48,288 nucleotides of DNA from SKLM01 sp964514285. Its GTDB lineage: Bacteria; Chloroflexota; Anaerolineae; B4-G1. The DNA is taken from positions 1-48,288 of the forward strand of contig CAZEQC010000022.1 of assembly GCA_964514285.1 (NCBI GenBank), written 5' to 3'. Each line of letters begins with the position of its first letter. The first letter of the stretch is position 1. Shown here in pieces: positions 33,377 through 40,984 of the stretch. Position numbers and translations under genes: made by a program. The notes below the pieces were generated by a model. It saw nothing but the letters and a program-made list of their open reading frames with translations, ran no database searches and was not told where the DNA came from.

Positions 33377-34222
33377 TCAGGCCCGTGCTCTCAGCACTCC
33401 GCGGATGATTGTCTCCAGTCGTGGTGTCAGTTTTTTTCCTGCCTCCAACACCTCTTCGTGGTTTGTCTCCACCACCGGTTCACCTGCTACCGGCAGCACG
33501 TTGCTGATGCCGGAGAGCCCTAGAACCCGGGTGCCACCGTGACGCGCCACCGTCGCCTCTGGAACGGTGGACATCCCGACGGCATCCGCCCCGATCGTGC
33601 GCAGGAATCCCAGGTCAGCCATCGTCTCATAGCTCGGGCCGGCAAGGCAGATGTAAATCCCTTCATGCATCGGGATGCCTTCTTCTTCCGCTACCTGCTT
33701 GGCCTGGGAGCGCAATTCCGCGTCGTAAACCGCTGACATATCGGGAAAGCGGGGTCCGAATTCGTCCAGGTTAGGCCCGCGCAGCGGATTCAGGCCTGCC
33801 ATGCCGATCAGGTTGATGTGGTCCGTGATCATCATTACGTCACCGGGGCGGAACGCTCGATCGAGCCCCCCTGCCGCGTTGGTGATGATCAAGATCTCTA
33901 TGCCAAGCACTTGCATGACGCGCACTGGGAACGTGATCTCCGCCATAGAGTATCCCTCGTAGTAGTGTGCACGACCTTGCATCACGGCGACAGCTTGATC
34001 TTCCAGATGACCGAGCACGAACCGACCAGCGTGCCCCACCACGGTCGATGCGGGAAAGTGAGGCAGCTCCCGATAGTCGAAGCTAGTGCTATCTTCGATT
34101 CCCTCAGCCAGTGGACTGAGACCGGAGCCCAAGACCAAGCCGACCCGCGGCTCAATCTCGGTCACCTCGCGGATCATAGCGGCCGCCGCCTCGAAGTGTG
34201 GGTATGAGAAGTGTTCAGGCAT
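33377..34222 (-). CDS. punA: Purine nucleoside phosphorylase, trimeric type
   Basis: The enzyme splits inosine or guanosine with phosphate in purine salvage. The 281-residue protein has the low-molecular-mass (trimeric) PNP motifs: VGLVLGSGLSPLAEGI (phosphate-binding), GHAGRFVLG, MQGRAHYYEGY, ITNAAGGL, YICLAGPSYET (purine-binding Glu) and VGMSTVPE. The base-specificity residue looks like Asn in LSGISNVLP, which favours 6-oxopurines over the adenine of MTA phosphorylases. A minus-strand promoter with extended -10 TGCTATAAT (34321-34329) lies about 92 nt upstream of the expected translation start. GGGGGG precedes the ATG. Confidence 0.95.
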   Translation of the reverse strand: MPEHFSYPHFEAAAAMIREVTEIEPRVGLVLGSGLSPLAEGIEDSTSFDYRELPHFPASTVVGHAGRFVLGHLEDQAVAVMQGRAHYYEGYSMAEITFPVRVMQVLGIEILIITNAAGGLDRAFRPGDVMMITDHINLIGMAGLNPLRGPNLDEFGPRFPDMSAVYDAELRSQAKQVAEEEGIPMHEGIYICLAGPSYETMADLGFLRTIGADAVGMSTVPEATVARHGGTRVLGLSGISNVLPVAGEPVVETNHEEVLEAGKKLTPRLETIIRGVLRARA

Positions 34223-34320
34223 ACGGTCCCCCCGTAGTAGAAGCCATCCAAATCCATATGATGCTCAAAAATCTCTCGCCAGCGCCGCGTGACTACCGCG
34301 AGCTGCCATTCCAGCTTTAG

Positions 34321-34329
34321 ATTATAGCA
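34321..34329 (-). promoter_or_regulatory. Extended -10 promoter of the pnp operon
   Basis: On the minus strand TGCTATAAT, a perfect -10 hexamer with a TG extension. The -35 (TTTCGA, 34344-34349) is weak, as is common with extended -10 promoters. Confidence 0.6.
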
Positions 34330-34407
34330 CGATTCGGACAAAGTCGAAAAGTTGCTTCGGCCCGCGCCCAATGCCCTTTCTTCTGGATCAGGATGCCAGT
34401 TATTTCC

Positions 34408-34435
34408 TTGCATCCTCCATGGGGTATGCTACAAT
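34408..34435 (+). promoter_or_regulatory. Promoter placing the start site at the ATG of the CAP-domain gene
   Basis: TTGCAT (34408-34413), a 16-bp spacer and TACAAT (34430-34435) with TG extension (TGCTACAAT). The expected start of transcription (34442) is one base before the ATG at 34443, so the mRNA should be leaderless. Confidence 0.75.
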
Positions 34436-34442
34436 CCGGCCT

Positions 34443-35663
34443 ATGCGTTTTCCCCGATATATCGCTTGGTTCGTCGTCCTGGTCGTTTGGACCGTGGTTC
34501 CCGTCTCCGTCGCGCTCCACGGCCCCGCTGCCCGCGCTCAAGAGGAGCCTGCCGCTGTCTGGTTGGCCCTGGTGAACGAGACGCGACTCGACGAGGGCCT
34601 GGATCCTTATGGTCAATCTCGCCTGCTGGCCAAGGCGGCCCAACGACACGCCGACGATCTTGCAGAGAATGGCCTTGCCGATCCCGATGATCTCCACCAG
34701 GGAGCAGATGGCAGCGATGAACAAGAGCGTATTAAGGAGTCGGGCTATGCTGCCTGGATCGAAGACGACGGACGGATGGTCGTCGCCGAGAACGTCTGGC
34801 TCGGACGTGGGACGCCGGAGGATGCTCTTGTCTCTTTCCTCGAGGAACAGGATGATCGCGACGACCTTCTCAGCGACGCTTACCGGGAGATTGGCATCGG
34901 CGTCGCCACAGACGCTGAAGGGCGCAACGTCTATGTCCTTGACTTCGGTGCTCGCCCCAACGTGTTGCCCATCTTCATTAACGACGGCGCTGTCAGAACC
35001 GAGAACCGGGAGGTGGCGATCCGCCTGACAAACGAACGTGTCCGTCCAGAGGGGGAAGGTGCCGGCTATATCGGGGAGGCTATCGAGACGCGGATCAGCA
35101 ATGAGCCCAGCTTCGAGGAGCTTCCTTGGCAGTCCTGGGCCCCCTTAGTCTCCTGGCTTCTCCCGGATACAACCGGTGAGCATACTGTCTACGTTCAGTT
35201 TCGCGATGCCGCCGGGCGCACGGCCGCCTCCGCCGACGGTATCATTCTGGATACAGGGACCCCGGGAGCCTCAGCTGTTTCAACGCTCACTGTCACGTCG
35301 ATGCCGACGGAGGATCTCGCAGTGTCGCCCAGTTCGACGTCGGCACCGCTGCTGACGCCAGAGGGTCCAACGTCCGGTGCAAGCGCCACGCCTTTGGCCT
35401 TCCTAACAGGCTCATCGACGTCGACTCCCGTTCCCCCTCCTGCTGCCTCTACGCCAGGGGCGCGAGTCACGCCTTTTCCTACGTGGACCCCGTTGCCCTC
35501 TCCTGAGCCGACGCCCACCGGATCCAGGGAAGAGGATGAGTCGGTGCTTGCCCTGCCAAAGATGAATGGCTATCGTAGGCCTTTGATCACTGTGGGGATC
35601 CTGCAGGGCTTGGTGATTGTCTTGGGTGTCTATTGGGTGTTGCGTCGTGGGAAAGGCCTCTAG
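34443..35663 (+). CDS. Secreted, C-terminally anchored CAP/SCP-domain protein
   Basis: The 406-residue protein has a signal peptide (about residues 1-30), then a CAP (SCP/PR1) domain (about 35-180) with ALVNETRLDEGLDPYGQSRL, LAKAAQRHADDLAENGL, and the later YREIGIGVATDAEGRNVYVL. A middle beta-rich region (about 180-275) and a long Ser/Thr/Pro-rich stalk (about 275-355) follow, ending in one transmembrane helix (about 375-398) with a basic tail. The usual CAP His/Glu pattern is only partly visible. CAP-domain proteins are extracellular and of diverse, mostly unknown function in bacteria. ATG at 34443 is chosen because it gives a clean signal peptide and sits directly after the promoter. Its end overlaps murI by 17 bases. 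Confidence 0.82.
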   Translation: MRFPRYIAWFVVLVVWTVVPVSVALHGPAARAQEEPAAVWLALVNETRLDEGLDPYGQSRLLAKAAQRHADDLAENGLADPDDLHQGADGSDEQERIKESGYAAWIEDDGRMVVAENVWLGRGTPEDALVSFLEEQDDRDDLLSDAYREIGIGVATDAEGRNVYVLDFGARPNVLPIFINDGAVRTENREVAIRLTNERVRPEGEGAGYIGEAIETRISNEPSFEELPWQSWAPLVSWLLPDTTGEHTVYVQFRDAAGRTAASADGIILDTGTPGASAVSTLTVTSMPTEDLAVSPSSTSAPLLTPEGPTSGASATPLAFLTGSSTSTPVPPPAASTPGARVTPFPTWTPLPSPEPTPTGSREEDESVLALPKMNGYRRPLITVGILQGLVIVLGVYWVLRRGKGL

Positions 35664-36507
35664 TCTGGCTGATCACGGCTCGATTGGCATCTTCGATTCC
35701 GGGGTAGGTGGGTTAACTGTCTGGCGCGAGATCTCGCGTCTGGCGCCTTATGAGGACACCATCTATCTGGCCGACCAGGCCCACGTGCCCTACGGAAGTC
35801 GCTCACTGGTCGAGGTAAGAGGGTTCTCCGAGTCGATCGCCCGCTTCTTGCTCGATCAAGGGGTCAAGATCATCGTCGTTGCCTGCAACACCGCTTCTGC
35901 CGCCGCGCTGTGCGCCTTGCGGCACACCTTTCCCCTGGTTCCTTTTGTCGGGATGGAGCCGGCCATCAAACCGGCGATAGAGAGGACGAACAACGGCATC
36001 GTCGCTGTGATCGCTACCGAGGCCACGTTCCAGGGAGAGCTCTTCGTTAGTCTGTTAGAGCGCTACGCGCACGATGTGGAGGTCCTCACTCAGGTCTGTC
36101 CGGGCTTGGTTGGGGCGGTGGAGGCCGGTGCTCTCGACACGGCGGAGACGGAGACCCTTCTATGGCGCTGTCTCACGCCGCTGCTCGAGGCGGGGATTGA
36201 CCAACTCGTGTTGGGATGCACACACTATCCCTTCTTGCGGCCTACCATCGAGGGCATTGTCGGCCCGGGTGTCTCCGTTGTCGACCCTGCACCGGCTGTC
36301 GCCCGTCAGACCGGCTCTGTGTTGGCACGTCGCGAGGTGGAGGCCAGCAGGGGCCGGTTAGGGCAGCACTTGTTCTTCACCAGCGGTGACGGCGTGTCCT
36401 TCAGTAGGACCATCGATCGACTGCTCCCACCTTCTGGAGGTCTGCGAGAGATCCGGGAGGTGCGCTGGCGGGGCAAGAACCTGGAGGCGTGGCCGACCCA
36501 TCCTTAG
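35647..36507 (+). CDS. murI: Glutamate racemase
   Basis: MurI makes D-glutamate for peptidoglycan. The 286-residue protein has IGIFDSGVGGLTVWREI (first Asp/Ser of the active site), IYLADQAHVPYGSRS, the first catalytic Cys in VVACNTASAAAL, and the second in LVLGCTHYPFLRPTIEG. Length is typical. The start is uncertain: GTG at 35647 gives the normal N-terminus and overlaps the CAP gene by 17 bases, so translation may be coupled; TTG or GTG codons up to 30 bases earlier are possible. At the 3' end it overlaps the convergent thioredoxin-like gene by four bases (TTAG), leaving no room for a terminator. Confidence 0.95.
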   Translation: MGKASSLADHGSIGIFDSGVGGLTVWREISRLAPYEDTIYLADQAHVPYGSRSLVEVRGFSESIARFLLDQGVKIIVVACNTASAAALCALRHTFPLVPFVGMEPAIKPAIERTNNGIVAVIATEATFQGELFVSLLERYAHDVEVLTQVCPGLVGAVEAGALDTAETETLLWRCLTPLLEAGIDQLVLGCTHYPFLRPTIEGIVGPGVSVVDPAPAVARQTGSVLARREVEASRGRLGQHLFFTSGDGVSFSRTIDRLLPPSGGLREIREVRWRGKNLEAWPTHP

Positions 36508-36914
36508 TTCGTCAGCCTGTCCACAGTCTCTATGATCTCCCTTCGCTTTGGCGTTCCGGCCTGTTTCAAAACCGTGCTGCCGTCCCCATCAATCAACACC
36601 AGGGTGGGCACACGACGCACGCCGTAGCGCACCGCCAGCTTCCTTCCCACCCCATCGGTCACACTTAGTCGCAACACCTGTACTCGGTCCTCCAGATCAC
36701 GTTCGATCCCGTCCACGACGGGTTTTGCCAAAAGGCAAGCGCTTCAGGTGTTGGAATAGAATTCGACGAGCGTTGGTGTCCCGTCGCTGATCTGAGCTTC
36801 AAACTCGGCTGTCGACGCCAGGTTGTCTCCCGGGGTGCGGAGAAAGACGTAACCGACGACGATCAGAGCGATGACCAAAAGGGTCATCCAGTTCTCACGT
36901 AGCAAACGGCTCAT
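36504..36914 (-). CDS. Membrane-anchored thioredoxin-like protein with in-frame TGA (candidate selenoprotein, U-x-x-C)
   Basis: Read through one TGA (36744-36746), the gene encodes a 136-residue protein. Residues 10-28 form a transmembrane anchor, and the rest is a thioredoxin fold outside the membrane. Around the TGA (codon 57) the frame reads P-T-L-V-E-F-Y-S-N-T-[TGA]-S-A-C-L-L-A-K-P. The TGA thus sits where the first Cys of CxxC belongs. Downstream the frame stays intact to a normal end, with the cis-Pro segment YGVRRVPTLVLIDGDGS. A hairpin that fits the bacterial SECIS model lies 22-36 nt after the TGA. ATG at 36914 has GGAG upstream. It is the last gene of the OsmC operon. Alternatives are a recent Cys-to-stop mutation (TGC to TGA) or a sequencing error; selenocysteine genes were not seen in the window. 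Confidence 0.72.
36708..36722 (-). promoter_or_regulatory. Candidate bacterial SECIS hairpin after the in-frame TGA
   Basis: On the minus strand CCCGTC-GTG-GACGGG forms a perfect 6-bp stem with a three-base loop starting with G. It begins 21 bases after the TGA, and the loop begins 27 bases after it. Published bacterial SECIS models ask for an apical loop about 16-37 nt downstream of UGA with a G in the first loop positions. A smaller stem TTGCC/GGCAA (loop TTTT) lies between the TGA and this hairpin. Confidence 0.55.
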
Positions 36915-36942
36915 CCCATCTCCATTCTCTGTGCATCGCTGA

Positions 36943-37827
36943 TCAAAACTGTTCCTCCCCTCCAGAAAGAGCAAAAGGCTGTGCTTCCATCAAGCCTCTC
37001 AAGACGGTCAAATTCTCTTCATCTTCGTGTAGGTCGTCGCTCTTGGGCGTCTCCAACAAGCCCGGCAGGCTTCTCAGTTGAGGGTCGTTGAGCATATGAC
37101 GGAAGCCCTCCAGGCCGATCTGTCCCTTCCCGATGTGCTCGTGGCGATCCTTCCGGCTGCCTAGCTCACCTTTGCTATCGTTCAGGTGGAGGGCTTTCAG
37201 GCGCTCCAGTCCAATGACGCGGTCGAAGCTGCCCATCGTCGCCACGTAGCCCTTGGGCGTGCGGAGTTCGTAGCCGGCGGCGAAGACGTGACACGTGTCA
37301 AGGCAAATACCCAGTCGCTCCCCCTCCGGTGTTCTCTCAAGCAGCCACGCCAGGTGCTCGAAGCAGTACCCGAGCTTCGTCCCTTGTCCGGCTGTGGTCT
37401 CCAGCAAGATCCGCGTCTGCGATGACCGCACTGCCTGATGGACCTCTCCCAGCGCGCGAGCCATCCGGGTCAGCCCGGCCCCCTCACCGCTGCCGACGTG
37501 TGCCCCAGGATGGAGCACCAGCCAGGGCACTCCCAACCTGTCGCATCGCTCAAGCTCAATGATCAGCGTCTCGATCGACTTGTGCCACAGGTCATCCTTG
37601 GGCGAGGCCAGGTTGAGCAGGTAGGACGTGTGCGCCACCACCGGCCGGATTGCAGTGGCCTTGGCTTCGGCTCGGAAGAGCGCTACATCTTCCTCGCTAA
37701 GAGCGGGCACCGCCCACGACCGATTGGGCTTAACGAAGATCTGCACCGCCTCACATCCTACAGACGCTGCGCGCCTGAAAGCTTTGTGCATTCCTCCAGC
37801 GATCGACTCGTGAGCTCCGAGTCTCAT
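36943..37827 (-). CDS. nfo: Endonuclease IV (AP endonuclease)
   Basis: The enzyme cuts DNA at abasic sites and removes blocked 3' ends, using a zinc cluster. The 294-residue protein has the family features: RLGAHESIAGGMHKAFRRA at the start, VQIFVKPNRSW, LVLHPGAHVGSGEGAGL (metal-binding His), RILLETTAGQGTKLG (Glu), LGICLDTCHVFAAGYEL (Asp, His), LKALHLNDSKGELGSRKDRH and HEHIGKGQIGLEGF. Its ATG overlaps the carbonic anhydrase stop by four bases (ATGA), so translation is coupled. The selenoprotein candidate follows after 28 bp. Confidence 0.96.
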   Translation of the reverse strand: MRLGAHESIAGGMHKAFRRAASVGCEAVQIFVKPNRSWAVPALSEEDVALFRAEAKATAIRPVVAHTSYLLNLASPKDDLWHKSIETLIIELERCDRLGVPWLVLHPGAHVGSGEGAGLTRMARALGEVHQAVRSSQTRILLETTAGQGTKLGYCFEHLAWLLERTPEGERLGICLDTCHVFAAGYELRTPKGYVATMGSFDRVIGLERLKALHLNDSKGELGSRKDRHEHIGKGQIGLEGFRHMLNDPQLRSLPGLLETPKSDDLHEDEENLTVLRGLMEAQPFALSGGEEQF

Positions 37828-38360
37828 GCGTCTCTCTCCACCCGATAGCCTTCTTGATAGCGTCGGGCGAGATCCACGTAGGTCCTCTTGAAGTGGTTCC
37901 ACTGCTCCTTATAGTCGTCGCTCACGGGTTTGTCCAACACGCGCGCTGGCACGCCAACCGCGATGTGTTCCGCTGGTACCTCCTGTCCCTGGCGGACCAC
38001 GGCTCCCTCGCCCACCACACTCCACTCGCCAACCACCGCCCAGTCGGAGACTACCGCGCCCATGCCGATGATGACGTAGTCGCGGATATTCTTGACGCTG
38101 TGGATGACGGCTCCGTGACCGATGGTCACCCAGTTTCCGATTGTCGTCCGCTCGCTTGGCCGCACGTGTATCACGCAGTTGTCCTCCACGCTGCAATAGT
38201 CACCGATGAGGATGGTCCCGTAGTCCCCGCGAATCCGCGCGCCAGGCCCAATCCAGCAGCCCTTTCCGATCGTCACATCGCCGAAGACGTCGGCCGAGGG
38301 ATGTACGTACGTGCCCGGGCCGATCTGTGGCGATTTGCCCTCGAAGGATCCGATCGTCAT
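37824..38360 (-). CDS. Gamma-type carbonic anhydrase family protein (left-handed beta-helix)
   Basis: The 178-residue protein is built of hexapeptide repeats (about residues 10-130), for example ADVFGDVTIGKGCWIGPGAR, SVEDNCVIHVRP, and WVTIGHGAVIHSVKNIRDYV. These form a trimeric left-handed beta-helix in which three His bind a metal; His in VIHVRP, IGHGAV and VIHSV are good candidates. The family includes gamma-carbonic anhydrases and many homologues (YrdA, PaaY) with weak or no proven activity. A basic C-terminal helix follows. It overlaps both neighbours by four bases (ATGA at each end) in the OsmC operon. Confidence 0.92.
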   Translation of the reverse strand: MTIGSFEGKSPQIGPGTYVHPSADVFGDVTIGKGCWIGPGARIRGDYGTILIGDYCSVEDNCVIHVRPSERTTIGNWVTIGHGAVIHSVKNIRDYVIIGMGAVVSDWAVVGEWSVVGEGAVVRQGQEVPAEHIAVGVPARVLDKPVSDDYKEQWNHFKRTYVDLARRYQEGYRVERDA

Positions 38361-38524
38361 GCTTGCTCCTCCGCCGCCACATCCGATTGCGCTTGCTTCA
38401 AGGCTTCCTCCAGGTCCTCTAGCTCAATCAGCATGGAGGGAGGGGTGGAGTGCTTCGGCATACGTGCCTTCAGGTCGGCGATACGCTGCTCCAGCTCTTC
38501 TATGGTCTTCCTCTTGTCGTGCAT
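38357..38524 (-). CDS. Small conserved protein with coiled-coil features (55 residues)
   Basis: The frame encodes 55 residues: a Lys/Arg/Glu-rich start (MHDKRKTIEELEQR), KARMPKHSTPPSMLIELEDL in the middle, and a Glu/Ala-rich helical end. The sequence resembles a family of very small proteins with an IEELKxRIADLKARWPxHSVPP pattern, often mislabelled as histidine kinase in databases; this is a resemblance from memory. It is too short for many gene callers. Its stop overlaps the carbonic anhydrase ATG by four bases (ATGA), and the ribosome site is probably GGAGG in the end of the OsmC gene. Function is unknown. Confidence 0.72.
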   Translation of the reverse strand: MHDKRKTIEELEQRIADLKARMPKHSTPPSMLIELEDLEEALKQAQSDVAAEEQA

Positions 38525-38533
38525 GACGATAGA

Positions 38534-38959
38534 TCAAGCCTCCTCGATGCGGAAGGAGGTTGTGATGTCTGCCACTTCTCCTAACATCGCCGATGCGGGG
38601 CAGTACTTCGTCTGGGAGAGCTCGATGGATCGCTCCACAGCTTGCGCGTCAACATCCTCTCCCGTCACGACGAACTCTAGATGGATTTTCGTGTACACCT
38701 TGGGATGCTCCTCCGCCCGCTCGGCAGAGGCTTGCACTTGGAGACCACTGAAGGATTGTCTCTTCTTCTTCATAATAGAGATGACGTCCATCCCCGTGCA
38801 GCCGCAAAGCCCAATCAGCAGCAGCTGCATCGGCTGCGGCCCGGTCTCCTCTCGCTCCTCATCCGGCATCGCGTGGTCCGCGACGATGGCAGAGCCCTCC
38901 GCTTCGCCCACCAGCCGCAATCCCGGCCCCACCCACGTGACTTGTGCTTTCGTTGTCAT
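38534..38959 (-). CDS. OsmC/Ohr-family protein
   Basis: This 141-residue protein belongs to the OsmC family, which reduces organic hydroperoxides with a reactive Cys pair. The two Cys contexts are GLCGCTGMDVISIMKKKR (around residues 59-76) and SQTKYCPASAML (about 115-126), the normal OsmC layout. The N-terminus VTWVGPGLRLVGEAEG is also typical. ATG at 38959 has GGAGGCG upstream. It is the first gene of a five-gene operon behind a TTGTGC-17-TATAAT promoter at 39034-39062. The neighbours (a thioredoxin-like protein and an AP endonuclease) fit an oxidative-stress role. Confidence 0.92.
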   Translation of the reverse strand: MTTKAQVTWVGPGLRLVGEAEGSAIVADHAMPDEEREETGPQPMQLLLIGLCGCTGMDVISIMKKKRQSFSGLQVQASAERAEEHPKVYTKIHLEFVVTGEDVDAQAVERSIELSQTKYCPASAMLGEVADITTSFRIEEA

Positions 38960-39033
38960 GCTACGCCTCCTCGCTCTCAGGGATTGAGAGGGCATACTGC
39001 CAGCTCAATCCACACTGGCTAACAATGCCCATT

Positions 39034-39062
39034 ATTATAGATGTGAGTCGCCTGGAGCACAA
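39034..39062 (-). promoter_or_regulatory. Promoter of the OsmC - carbonic anhydrase - nfo - thioredoxin operon
   Basis: On the minus strand TTGTGC (39057-39062), a 17-bp spacer and a perfect TATAAT (39034-39039). The expected leader to the OsmC ATG is about 68 nt. Confidence 0.8.
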
Positions 39063-39138
39063 CGTTCGGTCACTTCTGGCTATCTCCTGTCCGAGGCACT
39101 AGCCAACTTGCCCATGTCGATGTACAATGAATCATACA

Positions 39139-39945
39139 ATGCCCACACCAGCTATGCACTTAGCGTTGGCCGCGGAGATGCTTCGACGGGGCGATCTCTC
39201 CATTGCCGCACGTTCATGGCTGCATAAACAACGAAGCCCATTCTTACTCGGTCATACGGCGCCTGATGTAAGGACCGTGAGTGGTCAGAAACGTGAGGCA
39301 TGTCATTTCTACACCGTCCCGCGAACATCCGACCGTCCAGCCTATCTGGCTCTCTTTGATGAGCACCCCTCGCTTCGGCGGATCGACACGTTGTCGTCGC
39401 CCCAGATAGCCTTCATTGCGGGATATATCACTCACCTTCTGTTGGATGAACTCTGGCTTGACGATGTCTTCCACCGCTTCCTCCTCCAGGATTGGGGCAC
39501 GCTTGCGGAGCGCTTGTTCCTCCATAACGTGCTGCGCACTTGGATCGACCATCGTGCTCAAGAGGATCTCGACGAGGATCTGGCGTCAACGCTGCGAGAG
39601 GTCCAACCTCAAGGCTGGCTGCCCTTTGTTGACGACGAACACCTTCGAGTGTGGCGCGATTGGCTGGTCGAGCAACTCGCCCGTGACCGGAGAATGGATA
39701 CCGCAGCCGTCCTCGCAGACCGCATGGGCATCCCGGCCGAGGAGATAGAGGCCGTAGTTCAGTCTCCGACGCAAATGCAGAAGCGAGTATTCCGTCACTT
39801 CCCGCGGTCTGCATTGAAGTCTTTTCGGCAGAAGGGTTACGAACGTAGCATCAAGCTGGTCGATTGGTACATCGGTGGACGGACCCGGGGGCAGCCCGAG
39901 CTTGCGCTGCCCGATCTGTCGGTTTGCCAATCTATCGATCTATAG
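39139..39945 (+). CDS. Zinc-dependent phospholipase C-like family protein
   Basis: The 268-residue protein resembles the zinc-dependent phospholipase C/S1-P1-like family common in Firmicutes and Chloroflexota. Metal-ligand candidates lie in MHLALAAEML (His near the N-terminus), PFLLGHTAPDVRTVSG (His and Asp), CHFYTVP and AFIAGYITHLLLDELWLDDV (His and Asp, about residues 94-113). There is no signal peptide, which argues for a cytosolic hydrolase acting on an unknown phosphoester. Start is uncertain: ATG at 39127, 39139 or 39154; none has a ribosome site. A TACAAT -10 box at 39123-39128 would make 39139 nearly leaderless. galE follows after 19 bp. Confidence 0.78.
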   Translation: MPTPAMHLALAAEMLRRGDLSIAARSWLHKQRSPFLLGHTAPDVRTVSGQKREACHFYTVPRTSDRPAYLALFDEHPSLRRIDTLSSPQIAFIAGYITHLLLDELWLDDVFHRFLLQDWGTLAERLFLHNVLRTWIDHRAQEDLDEDLASTLREVQPQGWLPFVDDEHLRVWRDWLVEQLARDRRMDTAAVLADRMGIPAEEIEAVVQSPTQMQKRVFRHFPRSALKSFRQKGYERSIKLVDWYIGGRTRGQPELALPDLSVCQSIDL

Positions 39946-39964
39946 CCATAGAGGAGATATGCAT

Positions 39965-40948
39965 ATGAGTATTTTGGTTACTGGTGGCGCAGGCTACATC
40001 GGCAGCATTGTTACCGAGGAGTTGATCGGGCGGGGCCGTGACGTCGTCGTCTTCGACAATCTCTCCTATGGTCACAAGGCCGCCGTTCATCCTCGTGCCC
40101 ATTTCGTTGAAGGGAACCTGGCTCATCACAGCGATGTCAAGACTGTGTTTGAGCAATACGATATCGACGCAGTGATGCACTTCGCTTCCTATACGCTCGT
40201 AGGCGAGTCCATGGACCATCCGTTCATGTACCTGGGTGATAACGTCACCAATGGCCTCACCCTCTTGCGTGAGGCCGTCGACCATGGCGTCCGTCGCTTC
40301 ATTCTCTCTTCTACAGCTAATCTTTTCGACGAGCCCGAGACGATCCCCATCGATGAGGAGGAACAGATCGTGCCCGGTAGTCCCTACGGGGAGTCGAAGA
40401 ACATGCTGGAACGGGTCCTCCACTGGCTGGATCGTGTCTATGGCTTCCGCTATGCTGCTCTCCGTTACTTCAACGCCGCTGGAGCCGCGCCCAGCGGTGA
40501 GCGAGGCGAGGATCACGATCCGGAGACCCATCTAATCCCCATCACCCTCCAGGTGGCGCTGGAACAGCGTGATAGGATCGTCATCTTTGGCGACGACTAC
40601 CCAACCCGCGATGGCACCTGTGTGCGCGACTATATCCACGTGGTCGATCTCGCCCAGGCTCACATCTTGGCGCTGGAGGCTCTGGATGAAGGCAGCCGAA
40701 CCTACAATCTGGGCAATGGTCAGGGGTTCACCGTCAAGGAGGTGATAGAAACCTGCCGCGAGGTGACAGGACATCCCATCCCGGCGGAGGTTGGTGATCG
40801 TAGGCCCGGGGATCCTCCTGTGTTGATTGCCAGCAGTGAGAAGATACGTCGTGAGCTTGGGTGGGAGCCCGTATACCCGGACTTGAAGACGATTGTAGCA
40901 CACGCCTGGGAGTGGCACCGCACCCATCCGCATGGCTATGAGGCTTGA
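39965..40948 (+). CDS. galE: UDP-glucose 4-epimerase
   Basis: GalE interconverts UDP-glucose and UDP-galactose. The 327-residue protein has the NAD-binding motif LVTGGAGYIGSIVTEEL, VVVFDNLSYGHKAAV, the Ser of LSSTANLFDEPETIPIDEE, the catalytic YGESK, and FRYAALRYFNAAGAAPSGERGEDHDPET. The Ser-x-x-x-Tyr-x-x-x-Lys dehydrogenase-type triad looks complete. ATG at 39965 is preferred over the in-frame ATG at 39959 because GAGGAG (39951-39956) is then 8 bases upstream. It is in line with a glycosyltransferase and a DUF2723 gene, so UDP-galactose may be used for surface glycans. Confidence 0.95.
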   Translation: MSILVTGGAGYIGSIVTEELIGRGRDVVVFDNLSYGHKAAVHPRAHFVEGNLAHHSDVKTVFEQYDIDAVMHFASYTLVGESMDHPFMYLGDNVTNGLTLLREAVDHGVRRFILSSTANLFDEPETIPIDEEEQIVPGSPYGESKNMLERVLHWLDRVYGFRYAALRYFNAAGAAPSGERGEDHDPETHLIPITLQVALEQRDRIVIFGDDYPTRDGTCVRDYIHVVDLAQAHILALEALDEGSRTYNLGNGQGFTVKEVIETCREVTGHPIPAEVGDRRPGDPPVLIASSEKIRRELGWEPVYPDLKTIVAHAWEWHRTHPHGYEA

Positions 40949-40984
40949 TCGTCTTGCCGGGGAAACCAAACGTGGCTCTGTCTG

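Noticed and set aside
34371..34442. Earlier start for the CAP-domain protein
   Set aside because: It would contain the promoter and place a hydrophilic stretch before the signal peptide.
36504..36731. Separate short gene starting at ATG 36731
   Set aside because: It is in phase with the upstream half, lacks a ribosome site, and starts inside the thioredoxin fold after the active site; one gene with an in-frame TGA explains both halves.
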